64,000 nucleotides of DNA from DVEG01 sp964405435 (GTDB lineage: Bacteria; Cyanobacteriota; Cyanobacteriia; Cyanobacteriales; Oscillatoriaceae), in contig CAYOOD010000009.1 in assembly GCA_964405435.1 (NCBI GenBank), forward strand, positions 1-64,000, given 5' to 3'. Below, piece by piece: positions 10,236 to 18,616 of the stretch. Both the position numbers and the translations under genes were made by a program. The notes below the pieces were generated by a model, which worked only from the letters and a program-made list of their open reading frames with translations, was not told the origin of the DNA and did not search any database. Numbering within the stretch: the first letter of the stretch is position 1; each line of letters starts with the position of its first letter.

Positions 10236-10819
10236 TCACCTGTAACTGAAGCCGCTGTTTTTTTCGGCAACTTGGCGTTACCGAAACAGCCGCCTGTTCG
10301 CGCGCAATCTGCCCCTTTGTCGAGCAATGATTATTTCTATGTTTAATCTTACTTTAAGTTTTCTATTGCCGTGAAGTTGTGCGTTTGTTTTGATTTTTTT
10401 CCCGGGGGGAGCGGGGCTCCCTAACGGGGGTTCTGACAAACTCCACACCCGATCGCGGGGCGCGATCGGCGGCGCAAAGGGCCGAAATTGCTAGACTTGG
10501 CAGCCGATGAAAGCGGCGGCAGTCAAACTGATTATTATTTATTGTGACAGGTCAGCGCGCGCGCGGCTCATTGAGGTCAATTACCCGCTTGATAAAAAGG
10601 GCATGGGGTTGTATAGTATCAAGGCAATATTTGCGTCACTCTCCAGTCAGCCCCGCAGCAATGAGCGCAAGCTGGACGAGTTGGCGAGAAAGCACGGCGG
10701 CGATCGCTCTCGTCGCCGCCGGAGTGAGATTGAACCTTTTGACGACTGGCCCGGTCTAAAACAGCGGCAATCAACAATCGGTAAGGAAGAACTCGCAGGT
10801 GCCACTCGTATCAGCTCAA
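10236..10819. other. divergent intergenic region
   Basis: This region separates the minus-strand zinc-ribbon gene from the plus-strand ECF sigma gene and should hold both promoters. It contains a HIP1-rich perfect hairpin at 10449-10469. An open frame at 10507-10842 has no recognisable protein features and overlaps the sigma gene, so I do not call it. Confidence 0.4.
10449..10469. repeat. HIP1-containing perfect hairpin
   Basis: CCGATCGCG, a GGG loop and CGCGATCGG form a perfect 9-bp stem. No T-tract follows on either strand, so this is a structured element rather than an obvious terminator. Confidence 0.4.
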
Positions 10820-11371
10820 ATGTCAATCGAGAACCTGTCTGACAGTGACCTCGTGCATCGGTGCTTGCAAGGCGATCGGCTCAGTTATGTGCAACTGTAC
10901 AGGCGCTACGAGCCGAAGGTGAGGTCAACATTGTATCAACTGTGCGGTGCCGTGGATCTGGACGATCTGACGCAAGAGGTCTTCCTGCGAGTCTGGAAAG
11001 CACTGCCCCAATTTCGGCACCAATCGAACTTTTCTACTTGGCTTTACCGCATCAGTTGGAACGCAGCCGCCGACCGGCGGCGGGAATTAGCCCAGCGGCG
11101 AACGCAGATGCAAACCCTCACCAATACCAGCACGACGCACTGCGAGGCACCCGATTTGATGCAGATGCACTATCGCGATCTCGTGCAGCGCTCTCTGGCT
11201 CAGTTGAGCTTCGAGCATTGCAGCGTCCTGGTGCTGCACGACTTGCAGGACGTGCCGCAAAAGGAGGTTGCGGCCATTTTGGGGGTGCCGGTGGGAACCG
11301 TCAAGTCGCGCCTATTTCACGCCCGCGCTGCCGTGCGGCAATTTCTTCAGCAAGAGGGAGTACAACTATGA
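10820..11371 (+). CDS. ECF-type sigma-70 family RNA polymerase sigma factor
   Basis: A 183-residue sigma factor with only regions 2 and 4, as in extracytoplasmic-function sigmas. Region 2 is seen as YVQLYRRYEPKV...DLDDLTQEVFLRVWKALPQF...STWLYRISWNAAADRRR. Region 4 is LAQLSFEHCSVLVLHDLQDVPQKEVAAILGVPVGTVKSRLFHARAAV, with a helix-turn-helix. An in-frame GTG at 10799 is possible, but ATG at 10820 (MSIENLSDSDLV) fits the family better. Its TGA overlaps the ATG of the next gene (ATGA), the usual arrangement of an ECF sigma with its anti-sigma factor. I infer that it drives an envelope-stress regulon including the Spy-like gene downstream. Confidence 0.92.
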   Translation: MSIENLSDSDLVHRCLQGDRLSYVQLYRRYEPKVRSTLYQLCGAVDLDDLTQEVFLRVWKALPQFRHQSNFSTWLYRISWNAAADRRRELAQRRTQMQTLTNTSTTHCEAPDLMQMHYRDLVQRSLAQLSFEHCSVLVLHDLQDVPQKEVAAILGVPVGTVKSRLFHARAAVRQFLQQEGVQL

Positions 11372-11796
11372 AGCACTTGCCAAAAGATGACGGACGCCTG
11401 GTGGATTTTCTGCGCCAGAATTTCCCCAGCCCTCCAGCGGCGTCACCGGATTTGGAAGCTCAGATTCTCGAGGCGATCGCCTCATTGCCCGATCGCGAAA
11501 AGCACCAAGAGCTCGCAACCCAGCCCGATCGCCGCAACGGGAGGGTGCTGCCCCTGTGGGAGTGGCGAGGGGCGATCGTTGCCGCCAGCCTGCTGGCAGC
11601 CTGGACTGGCTATCGCCTTTTCACCCCTCAACGCCTCACTCCGATCGATCTGGTCAGTTTGGAAGCTTTTGTCGAAACGAACTGGAACGGCGTCGTCAGC
11701 GACGCCCCTACCGTCGAGCCGGTTTTTGAGTGGTTTTTCTCGGCTCAGCCCAGCTCCGAGTCGGAAGACGTCGGAAAAGTAACCAGTCGGAAGTGA
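11368..11796 (+). CDS. probable anti-sigma factor (single-pass membrane protein)
   Basis: A 142-residue protein translationally coupled to the ECF sigma gene by a 4-base overlap. The N-terminal half (about 1-70) is soluble and acidic. One hydrophobic segment (GAIVAASLLAAWTGYRLF, about 72-90) spans the membrane, leaving a short external tail. This topology (cytoplasmic sigma-binding part, one helix, periplasmic part) and the gene order are typical of anti-sigma factors, although no zinc-binding HxxxCxxC motif is present. The function is inferred from position and topology, not from a recognised domain. Confidence 0.72.
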   Translation: MKHLPKDDGRLVDFLRQNFPSPPAASPDLEAQILEAIASLPDREKHQELATQPDRRNGRVLPLWEWRGAIVAASLLAAWTGYRLFTPQRLTPIDLVSLEAFVETNWNGVVSDAPTVEPVFEWFFSAQPSSESEDVGKVTSRK

Positions 11797-11831
11797 TAAG
11801 TGATATCTTTAAAGTGAGCTAACAAAAAGTA

Positions 11832-11842
11832 GGGCCGGGTTT
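11832..11842. repeat. possible remnant of family A hairpin core
   Basis: GCCGGGTTTCT matches one arm of the family A palindromic core found eight times elsewhere in the window. The other arm is absent, so this could be coincidence. Confidence 0.2.
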
Positions 11843-11910
11843 CTCCCCGTTCTAAATCGTCGATTCAATTTTGCTGACAACAGATTTGCTGAAAAACAAA
11901 GGAGATTTTT

Positions 11911-12399
11911 ATGTTGTTGCGTCGCGTTGGGATTTTGGGGGTTTTGATGGCAGTGCTGGGCGCTTCCTCTGCGATCGCCCTGGAGGTGCCGCCGGTCGCC
12001 GAGATAGTGGCCCAAAAAGGCCCCGGTCGAGGGGGCGATCGCTGGCTGCAGCAGCTCAATCTCAGCCAAGATCAGATGCAGCAAATCCAAGCCATTCGCG
12101 ATCGCTACAAAGGCCAAATGGAACAACGCGGTCAAGCCTTGCGTCAAGCCCAGCAAGAATTGGGCAATCTCATGGCCGGGACAGCTTCCTCGAACGACAT
12201 CCGCGACAAACACCGCCAAGTAGAGCAGTTGCGGCAGCAACTTGCACAGATGCGTTTTGAAAGTATGCTGGAAATCAGAGACGTGCTCAGTCCCGACCAA
12301 CGCCGTCAGCTCTCGCAAATGATGCAGCAGCGACGGGAAAATGGCCCTCCACGTCCCGGCAGCGGTGCCGCTCCCGGTGGCGGGGAAGAGCCGTTTTAA
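11911..12399 (+). CDS. Spy/CpxP-like periplasmic protein with LTXXQ-type motifs
   Basis: A 162-residue exported protein. Residues 1-23 form a signal peptide (MLLRRVGILGVLMAVLGASSAIA). The mature part is helical and contains two LTxxQ-like motifs, LNLSQDQMQQIQ and LSPDQRRQLSQMM, the signature of the CpxP/Spy/ZraP family of periplasmic chaperones and stress sensors. It ends in a flexible Pro/Gly tail (PPRPGSGAAPGGGEEPF). It lies 114 bases after the anti-sigma-like gene on the same strand, which suggests an envelope-stress cassette. A perfect GC-rich stem (CCTGCG/CGCAGG, 12402-12420) follows the stop without a T-tract. Confidence 0.85.
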   Translation: MLLRRVGILGVLMAVLGASSAIALEVPPVAEIVAQKGPGRGGDRWLQQLNLSQDQMQQIQAIRDRYKGQMEQRGQALRQAQQELGNLMAGTASSNDIRDKHRQVEQLRQQLAQMRFESMLEIRDVLSPDQRRQLSQMMQQRRENGPPRPGSGAAPGGGEEPF

Positions 12400-12446
12400 A
12401 ACCTGCGGCGATCGCGCAGGAAGCCGCCGTTACAAGCTTTTGCAAA

Positions 12447-13202
12447 ATGCAGCAGTCAGACAATCCCGCATACATTTACTTGCACGGGTTCGCTTCCAGC
12501 CCGCAGTCTGCTAAAGCCAGATATCTGCGCGATCGCTTTGCCGCCCTTTCCCTTCCCCTGAAGGTCCCCGATCTCAATCAAGGTAACTTTTCTCACCTCA
12601 CCCTCACCCGCCAAATCCAACAAGTAGCGGCAGAATTTCCACCGCCGCCCGCCCCGATAACCTTAATTGGCTCCAGCTTTGGCGGGCTAACTGCTGCTTG
12701 GCTGGCACAACTGCATCCCCAAATCGAGCGATTAATCTTACTCGCGCCCGCTTTTCAATTTCTCCGGCATTGGCTGCCCAAACTGGGAGAAGAACAACTC
12801 CAGCGCTGGCAAGCCGAGGTATATCTACCGGTCTATCACTACGGCGAGATGAAAACGCTCCCGCTAAACTATAAATTTATAGAAGATGTCGGTCATTATG
12901 CAGAGCAGCAACTGCAGCGATCCGTGCCGACCCTAATCTTGCACGGCCTTGACGATGAAGTCATTCCCATTCAAGCTAGCCGAGACTTTGCCGCCGATCG
13001 CCCGTGGGTGCAACTGTTGGAACTCGACAGCAACCACGCTTTGGGCAATGTCCAGGCTGAAATTTGGGAGGCGATTTGCCAATTTTGCCAGTTGCCTGTC
13101 GAGCCGGTGCAGCCTCATCTCGCCTCAAACGCCCGCTCCACCCCGACAAGCTGCGATCTAAATCACAGCCGGGATAGAACGAGAAACACTGACAAAGTGT
13201 GA
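12447..13202 (+). CDS. YqiA/YcfP-like alpha/beta-fold hydrolase (esterase)
   Basis: A small cytoplasmic serine esterase of 251 residues. The N-terminus YIYLHGFASSPQSAKA is the oxyanion-hole HGF motif of the YqiA/YcfP family. The nucleophile elbow is GSSFGG (Ser near residue 75). The acid lies in LILHGLDDEVIP and the catalytic His in DSNHAL. The natural substrate is unknown. The C-terminal 40 residues (RSTPTSCDLNHSRDR...) are low in conserved features and may be a read-on extension. The gene starts at ATG 12447, shortly after the Spy-like gene on the same strand. Confidence 0.88.
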   Translation: MQQSDNPAYIYLHGFASSPQSAKARYLRDRFAALSLPLKVPDLNQGNFSHLTLTRQIQQVAAEFPPPPAPITLIGSSFGGLTAAWLAQLHPQIERLILLAPAFQFLRHWLPKLGEEQLQRWQAEVYLPVYHYGEMKTLPLNYKFIEDVGHYAEQQLQRSVPTLILHGLDDEVIPIQASRDFAADRPWVQLLELDSNHALGNVQAEIWEAICQFCQLPVEPVQPHLASNARSTPTSCDLNHSRDRTRNTDKV

Positions 13203-13278
13203 GAAGTAATACTCTATCCCCCTGAATTTGAGGCGATTATAGTAAGTGTCAGGAATGAGTTCGCCGTGGGGGCTGAAA

Positions 13279-13602
13279 ATGTCCAAGCTAATTTCACAAC
13301 TCGCTCTCGCATTGCTGACCCTCTCCACTGTGGAGGCGGGATCGGCGGCCCTGGCGTCTACAGCGACTTCCTACGATCCGACCTATTATCGCTCAGGGAC
13401 GCTCAACTGTAGCAGCGGCACCTGCATTTACCAGCGCTCCTCCTCTACTTTCGCAACCGCATCAGCGCCGAAAAGTGTTCCAGAACCGGGTATGGTGGGT
13501 GCGTTGCTCGGAATCGGAGCGGGCGTGCTGTTGTCTAGGAGAAAAGGCAAGCCATCGCCTTTGCCCCTGGAGGTTTCGCAGGAAGGGAGCGAAAATTGCT
13601 GA
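13279..13602 (+). CDS. small secreted PEP-CTERM protein
   Basis: A short exported protein of about 107 residues. The signal peptide is MSKLISQLALALLTLSTVEAGSA. A Ser/Thr/Tyr-rich middle with a Cys pair (NCSSGTCIY) follows. The C-terminal sorting signal is VPEP, then a hydrophobic helix (GMVGALLGIGAGVLL) and a basic patch (SRRKGK), typical of PEP-CTERM substrates processed by an exosortase encoded elsewhere. Unusually, some 18 residues follow the basic patch. In-frame starts at 13246 (GTG) and 13255 (ATG) are also possible; I prefer the ATG next to the signal peptide. The stop overlaps the next gene's ATG (TGATG). Confidence 0.75.
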   Translation: MSKLISQLALALLTLSTVEAGSAALASTATSYDPTYYRSGTLNCSSGTCIYQRSSSTFATASAPKSVPEPGMVGALLGIGAGVLLSRRKGKPSPLPLEVSQEGSENC

Positions 13603-14576
13603 TGGGATCTGTTTTGGGAATTGATGGCGGCGGCACCAAAACCATTTGCGTGCTGGCAGATCGAGCGGGCCAAGTTCTGGGACGTGGAGAAGCAGGGCCT
13701 TCCAATTATCAGGCGGTGGGAATAAAAGCCGCTGGCGACTCGATTAGAAGCGCGATATTGCAAGCAGTAATTCCGCAAACCCAGTTTCCTCAAGAAGCTG
13801 GGTTTCTCGATATCGAGGGGATTTGTTTGGGATTGGCGGGTGTGGGGCGTCCCGAAGATATCCGCACGGTAGAAGAATTGGTGAAAGACTTGCAAGAAGA
13901 GAGCGGCGAACTGCCGGTGCGGTGGTCGTTAAATCCAGGGAGCGCGGTAGTGTGCAATGATTGCGCGATCGCCTTGGTGGGCGGGGTGGGCGAACCGGCG
14001 GGCATTGCGGTTATCGCGGGGACGGGAGCGATCGCCTACGGGCAAAATCGTCGCGGACAGACGAAGCGAACCAGCGGCTGGGGTTATATTTTAGGCGACG
14101 AGGGCAGCGGCTACGATATCGCCGTGCGGGGCTTGCGCGCGGCGGTGCGATCGCGTGACGGACGGTTGGGCGAGACGATTTTGACCGAACGCATCGTACA
14201 GCATCTCGGTCTGAACAGTATCGAAGATTTGGTGGAAGTCATCTACCGGCGCGGCTGGGGTGTCAAGCAAATTGCCGCGATCGCTCCGGTGGTGGATGCA
14301 GCAGCGGCAGACGGTGACGCGATCGCTAATACGATTATTGACGAGGCGGTGGAGGAGTTAGTCCTCTCGACGCGAACAGTGATTGCGGCGCTGTTCGAGC
14401 CGGATGAAACCTTTGAGGTGGTGACGATCGGAGGCGTTTGGCGCGGTTGCGTGCGCAGTCGGTTTGAGATGGCGCTCGCGGCGATCGCTCCTGCCGCGCG
14501 GGTGATTGTGCCGCGATACGAACCCGCTTACGGAGCGGCTTTGCTGGCGCTGCGAGCGATCGGTGAGGTTCATTAG
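13602..14576 (+). CDS. BadF/BadG-type ATPase, probable N-acetylglucosamine kinase
   Basis: A 324-residue ASKHA-fold sugar kinase. The first phosphate loop is GIDGGGTKT (residues 6-14). Substrate and ATP motifs appear as GEAGPSNY, ICLGLAGVGRP, CNDCAIALVGG, IAGTGAIAYG and GWGYILGDEGSGYDI. This matches the BadF/BadG/BcrA family, whose cyanobacterial members are annotated as N-acetylglucosamine kinases in cell-wall sugar recycling. A stretch at residues 59-69 is encoded by DNA resembling the family A repeat core (13775-13807), which looks like an in-frame insertion before ICLGLAG. The ATG at 13602 shares one base with the previous stop codon. Confidence 0.85.
   Translation: MGSVLGIDGGGTKTICVLADRAGQVLGRGEAGPSNYQAVGIKAAGDSIRSAILQAVIPQTQFPQEAGFLDIEGICLGLAGVGRPEDIRTVEELVKDLQEESGELPVRWSLNPGSAVVCNDCAIALVGGVGEPAGIAVIAGTGAIAYGQNRRGQTKRTSGWGYILGDEGSGYDIAVRGLRAAVRSRDGRLGETILTERIVQHLGLNSIEDLVEVIYRRGWGVKQIAAIAPVVDAAAADGDAIANTIIDEAVEELVLSTRTVIAALFEPDETFEVVTIGGVWRGCVRSRFEMALAAIAPAARVIVPRYEPAYGAALLALRAIGEVH
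13775..13807. repeat. family A-like hairpin core inside a coding region
   Basis: This 33-base stretch matches the family A core: the right arm AAGAAGCTGGGTTTCT fits 15 of 16 positions, and the left arm GCAAACCCAGTTTCCT fits 12 of 16 of the GGTTTC variant. It is an imperfect inverted repeat with a one-base centre. Its length is a multiple of three and it is read in-frame by the sugar-kinase gene. Confidence 0.45.
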
Positions 14577-14585
14577 GATTGTTTA

Positions 14586-14611
14586 ACCGCAGAGAACGCA
14601 GAGAACGCAGA
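14586..14611. repeat. 9-bp tandem repeat
   Basis: GCAGAGAAC occurs twice and is followed by a partial GCAGAGG, between the kinase and methylase genes. It is a simple short repeat. Confidence 0.5.
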
Positions 14612-14705
14612 GGAAGAGAGGAAGGCGTCTTGGCGGTGAAAAAAATGTCTGCCCTGCTCCTGTTGGTATGATTGATTTAAGTTTATTGTATCTTTTGACA
14701 AGTTT

Positions 14706-16717
14706 TTGATGAAACATCACTCGAAATTAGAGGTAGGGGGAGATTATCGCCACCATTTCTTACTCGCGGATTGTAAAGAAGCCTATCGCCACATTCGCAA
14801 TTATCTAGCGGGTCGGTTTGTGGGATCTACGCGAGATGAGGCTTTACTGCGAGAAGTTATTAAATGTTTGTTCTGTAAAATTTCTCTCAAACAAACAAAT
14901 GAGCAACTCAGCTCGGCAACAGAGGCAGGGGCGATCGCCAATCTTTACAGAGAAACCTTTGCAGAACTTCGGCACGTCTTGCCAGCCATTTTCCAACCCG
15001 ATGACGAGATGCTTCTCGATGCCGATAGTCTTGTCTACATTGACGAAATGCTGGAAAGCGCCGAAATCGAGAATCCCGCCCGCGATCCGTTTGGGGATGT
15101 TTATGAAGTTTTTGTCGGCTCTAATATCAGAGGGCAAGAAGGGCAGTTTTTTACTCCTCAGAATGCCGTCGAATTGCTCGTGTCTCTTGTCAACCCACGT
15201 CCGGGAGAAACAATTATCGATCCAGCCTGTGGAGCCGGTGGATTTTTGAGCGTAGCTGCCCGCCACTTGCAGACTGCCGGCGCTTCTATAGAAGAAATAG
15301 CGACTAATATTTTTGGAGTAGACAAAGACAGGTATTTAGTCAGCCTTGCTTCTGCTCGTTTGTCTCTAATTACCCTGGCTTCAGCTAATGTATTTTGTGG
15401 CGATTCCCTAGCCTGGGAAGCCGAAGAAACCGGTGAGTTTCCTTTAAAATACAAAATGGGGCAATTTGATGCAGTCCTCACTAATCCGCCCTTTGGTTCG
15501 CGCATCGTTGCCACCTCCCGCGACGTGCAGCGAAGTTTTGAACTGGGATATAAATGGCGATTTGATTCGCAAAACCAGAAATTTTCAAAATTAAACGAGC
15601 TTCAACTTTCTGTACCGCCACAGGTACTTTTTATCGAGCGATGTCTTTCTCTAGTTCGTCCTGGCGGTAGAATTGGAATCGTGGTTCCTGAAAGCCTAAT
15701 TTCCAGCCAAACTTACAGATATGCGGTTAATTATATCAGAGAACGCGCCCATATACGAGCCGTGATAGGAATGCCTGAATCCTTGTTCAAAATTTCAGGA
15801 AAAGGCGGCACGCATACCAAAACTTGCCTGCTATTCCTGCAAAAAAAAACACTGAACCGTCACGAGATGAAGGCAATTTCAAGATATTTATGGCAGAGGC
15901 GCAGTGGTGCGGGCACGACAGTCGGGGGCGTCAAATGGAACGCGACGAACTGCCTGCGATCGCGGATAACTATCGCAAATATCGGGAGGGTACTTTTGGA
16001 GAATATACTCACTTAGGCTATGAGGTATCTGGCGATAAAATAACTGACAATATTTTGGCTCCGCGCTATTACAATCCCGACGTCAACGCTGAGTTATCGC
16101 AACTGCGAGACAGCCACGATTTAGTAATCCTGGGAGAGTTGATAGATTCAGGGTTGATACAAGTCACCAGCGGCGATGAAGTTGGCAAGGTTGCCTACAA
16201 CACCGGGACGGTTCCCTTTGTGAGAACCTCTGATATTTCTAATTGGGAAATAAAAATAGACCCCAAACACTGCGTCAGCGAAGAAATTTATCAATCCTTA
16301 GCTAAGAAACAGGACGTTCGGGAAGGTGACATCCTGATGGTGCGAGACGGAACTTATTTAATCGGCACTTGCGCTGTTATTACCAAATATGACACCCGCA
16401 TGGTTTTTCAGAGCCACCTTTATAAATTGCGGGTGACAGAGCCCGTTAAATTTTCTCCCTACCTACTTTTAGCGGCTCTAAGTTCTGCCCCCGTTCAGCG
16501 ACAAATTAAAGCCAAGCGATTTACGCAAGATATTATTGATTCTCTGGGCAATCGGATTTACGAACTCGTTTTGCCAATTCCCAAGGATGAAGCCCTGCGG
16601 GAGCGGGTAACGGAAATGGTAAAACACGCTATCCATCAGAGAATCGAAGCGCGAGAATTAGCGCGGAAAGCTTGCTGGGAAGTGGTGGGGATGTTAGAGA
16701 GGGAAAGTCAATACTAG
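14706..16717 (+). pseudogene. N-6 adenine DNA methylase fused to a target-recognition domain, split by a -1 frameshift
   Basis: The first frame (14706-16016) encodes a type I-like N6-adenine methylase. The SAM-binding motif is DPACGAGGFL and the catalytic motif is TNPPFG. An HsdM-like N-terminal helical domain precedes them and FFTPQNAVELLV is visible. After KTCLLFLQKK at the A9 run (15841-15849) that frame turns into non-homologous sequence. The methylase continues in the -1 frame to 16717 (NTEPSRDEGN...FMAEAQWCGHDSRGR). It then runs into a half HsdS-like target-recognition domain (TVPFVRTSDISNW...EGDILMVRDGTYLIGTCAV...ELVLPIP) of about 190 residues. The intact product would be an orphan methylase carrying its own specificity domain; no restriction subunit is adjacent. 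It is either inactivated or expressed through slippage at A9. Confidence 0.85.
15841..15849 (+). other. A9 run, slippery site / frameshift point
   Basis: Nine adenines sit at codons CAA-AAA-AAA-ACA. A -1 slip on A-AAA-AAA gives AAC-ACT-GAA and restores the methylase frame (QKKNTEP). One extra A would do the same. No strong downstream pseudoknot is obvious by eye. Confidence 0.7.
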
Positions 16718-16965
16718 AAGATCAGAAGGCGAGGGAGTATCTGACTGCTGGCTACAGCAAGGCAGATGCTAGGCGAGCATCCCGATGCCTGTAAATATAA
16801 CAGGAGGAGCTAGCAGAAAGGGAATAAACTTTTACGACAGAATCGGCTTGATAAAAAGTGCGATCGCTCGTCCATTTATCTTTATGCTAGCAAGCAAGCG
16901 ATCGCCTATTTCTCCTCTTCCAACTCTATCTCTCGGACTGCGTGCGTACTTTGCGGTTAACCACC

Positions 16966-17592
16966 TCAAACCTGAACCCGGGCGATCGCCTCCGAGTTGC
17001 GGCAAGTGCGGCGAACCATGCGAATCGTTTGCGGCAAAACCCCCACGAGTCCAGCCAGGGCTTCATCGGGTATCTTCTCGACTGTCTCGCGATCGAAGTA
17101 ATGCTCGAAGTGCGTTAAGATCATCCGGGCGCGCTGCATGGGCACCGAATGTTCCGTGATTTGTTCCGTCAGCCGAATCCAGTGCCGCCGAGTCCAAAAG
17201 GCTTTTTGTCGCTCCTCGTGGGATTGCGGGTAAGCCAGCGCCACATCTCCGACGGGGACGGTTTGCTGAGCGTCGATATCGAAGAACCCGCCAACTGCCG
17301 CACCGGGGCCGGCAAACTCGGCGTGAAAGCGCTTGAAGAGGATCAGCCCGTTGCGGCGGCGGCTGTCTACGACGAGCAACTGTCCGCTGTTGATTTGCGT
17401 GAGAATGGTTGACTCATTCGAGTAGGCGATCGGGCTCTGGCAAGAGTTTGGGCTGGGCGATTCGCCTTGCGCGATCGCTGACGGTTCACGCCTGCCGCAA
17501 GAGTCTTCAGCGCTGGCGCTGCCATATCCAGTGCTGGAGCTATCCACTGTATCGAAAACAGGCTGATGATGCTGCCGATCGTTACAATTCAT
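16966..17592 (-). CDS. conserved-looking protein of unknown function
   Basis: A 208-residue soluble protein I do not recognise. The N-terminal 60 residues are polar and low in complexity (SSSTGYGSASAEDSCGRREPS). The folded part (about 65-200) contains LLVVDSRRRNGLILFKRF, GGFFDIDAQQTVPVGDVALAYP, RQKAFWTRRHWIRLTEQI and MQRARMILTHFEHYFDRETVEKIPDEALAGLVGVLPQTIRMV. The last segment resembles an Arg/Leu-rich helical, possibly DNA- or protein-binding, tail. An ATG at 17592 follows a GGGAG ribosome site; an upstream in-frame start at 17619 is less likely. Alternating hydrophobic and charged residues and codon use like the neighbours support a real gene. Confidence 0.65.
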   Translation of the reverse strand: MNCNDRQHHQPVFDTVDSSSTGYGSASAEDSCGRREPSAIAQGESPSPNSCQSPIAYSNESTILTQINSGQLLVVDSRRRNGLILFKRFHAEFAGPGAAVGGFFDIDAQQTVPVGDVALAYPQSHEERQKAFWTRRHWIRLTEQITEHSVPMQRARMILTHFEHYFDRETVEKIPDEALAGLVGVLPQTIRMVRRTCRNSEAIARVQV

Positions 17593-17619
17593 CTCAACTC
17601 CCACTCCTGGTAAATGCAC

Positions 17620-17974
17620 CTGCTTCCCGAGCTAAGAAGTACACTCGGTTGCCGGGTTGTCAGACAAACAGTTTTTACCGCCACGCGCAATTTTTTTAGT
17701 TTTTGTTTCGGATTTTAAGTTCGGCGGCGGACTTTACACCTCCTAGAATTTACGGATTTTTGCTGCTAGCACTAAAAGTGGCACGCAGGTGCAGGCATGG
17801 AATGCCTCTGTTTTCAATAATGACTGATGCGATCGACTTTAAATAACAAGATTTAGAAAATTCAGCCCTAAGAAATAGGCTTTTTTTGTAAAGACTTGAT
17901 AAAGGGGGCGATCGCGTGGCGATCCCCACCGGAGGGAAGCGCTTTTCAGAAGCGAAGCGAGAGGGCTTGCCCTC
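17620..17974. other. intergenic region, no gene seen
   Basis: This region lies between the GNAT gene and the unknown protein gene. The only structure I see is a short hairpin at the GNAT stop codon (17959-17976). The rest is A/T-rich without a coding signal. Confidence 0.35.
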
Positions 17975-17976
17975 TC
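17959..17976. terminator. hairpin overlapping the GNAT stop codon
   Basis: GAGAGGGC and GCCCTCTC form an 8-bp stem around TT, spanning the stop codon of the minus-strand acetyltransferase. No T-tract follows directly on the minus strand, so terminator function is uncertain. Confidence 0.3.
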
Positions 17977-18616
17977 AAATGCCGCCGCCAGTCTTTGCGC
18001 CGTCTTTAACGAGAGGCTTGCGCAGCAACATCCGCCTGGGTTGTCCCAGCAGCCAAGTAGTCCAGGAGCCCTCAACCTGCTGCAAGCGATAGCCCAGCTT
18101 GAAATACAGCCGCCGTGCCTTGTAATTATTTTCCAGGACGTGCAGGTACAGCTCTGAGAAGCCCCAATCTACAGCCATCCGCTCGCAGGTGTTCAGCAAT
18201 TGCGCTGCCACGCCCTGGCGGCGACATTCCCGCCGCACTGCCAAATTGGACACATAGGGATATTGCGAGCCGTAGGGCTGCCAGTAGTTGGAGCGCAGCC
18301 CCATCTCCACCGTACCGACGAGGGAGGCTTTGGGTTGCCCTCCTGCCTTCGGAAACGGAGCGATCGCCGCCAAACAGACGTAATGACCCGAGGCAAACCG
18401 CAATCGGTGCCGCAGGTCCTCGTAGATGCCCATGCGCAAAAATGGATATATCCAGCGCATGATTCCCTCGCGCGAGTGGAAGCTATCGGCGAGGATGTCC
18501 GCAAGGCTTGCTACATCCTGGTCCCTCGCTTGGCGGACGAGCAACCGGGATAAATCGACGGCGGAGCCAGCAAAATCTGGCTGGTATTGCTTCGGGGAAG
18601 AAAAGCAGGGATTCAC
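17975..18616 (-). CDS. GNAT family N-acetyltransferase
   Basis: A 213-residue acetyl-CoA-dependent acetyltransferase. The GNAT core runs from LLVRQARDQDVASLADILADSF to the C-terminus. The acetyl-CoA-binding motif A appears as VSNLAVRRECRRQGVAAQLLNTCERMA, close to the consensus (Q/R)xxGx(G/A). Motif B appears as LYLHVLENNYKARRLYFKLGYRLQ. The substrate cannot be predicted. The only upstream start in frame is GTG at 18616; the next Met would cut into the fold. The gene stands alone, with 1.4 kb of gene-free sequence upstream. Confidence 0.85.
   Translation of the reverse strand: MNPCFSSPKQYQPDFAGSAVDLSRLLVRQARDQDVASLADILADSFHSREGIMRWIYPFLRMGIYEDLRHRLRFASGHYVCLAAIAPFPKAGGQPKASLVGTVEMGLRSNYWQPYGSQYPYVSNLAVRRECRRQGVAAQLLNTCERMAVDWGFSELYLHVLENNYKARRLYFKLGYRLQQVEGSWTTWLLGQPRRMLLRKPLVKDGAKTGGGI

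Noticed and set aside
10507..10842. Open frame upstream of the ECF sigma gene
   Set aside because: Overlaps the sigma start, has Arg-rich low-quality composition and no recognisable motif.
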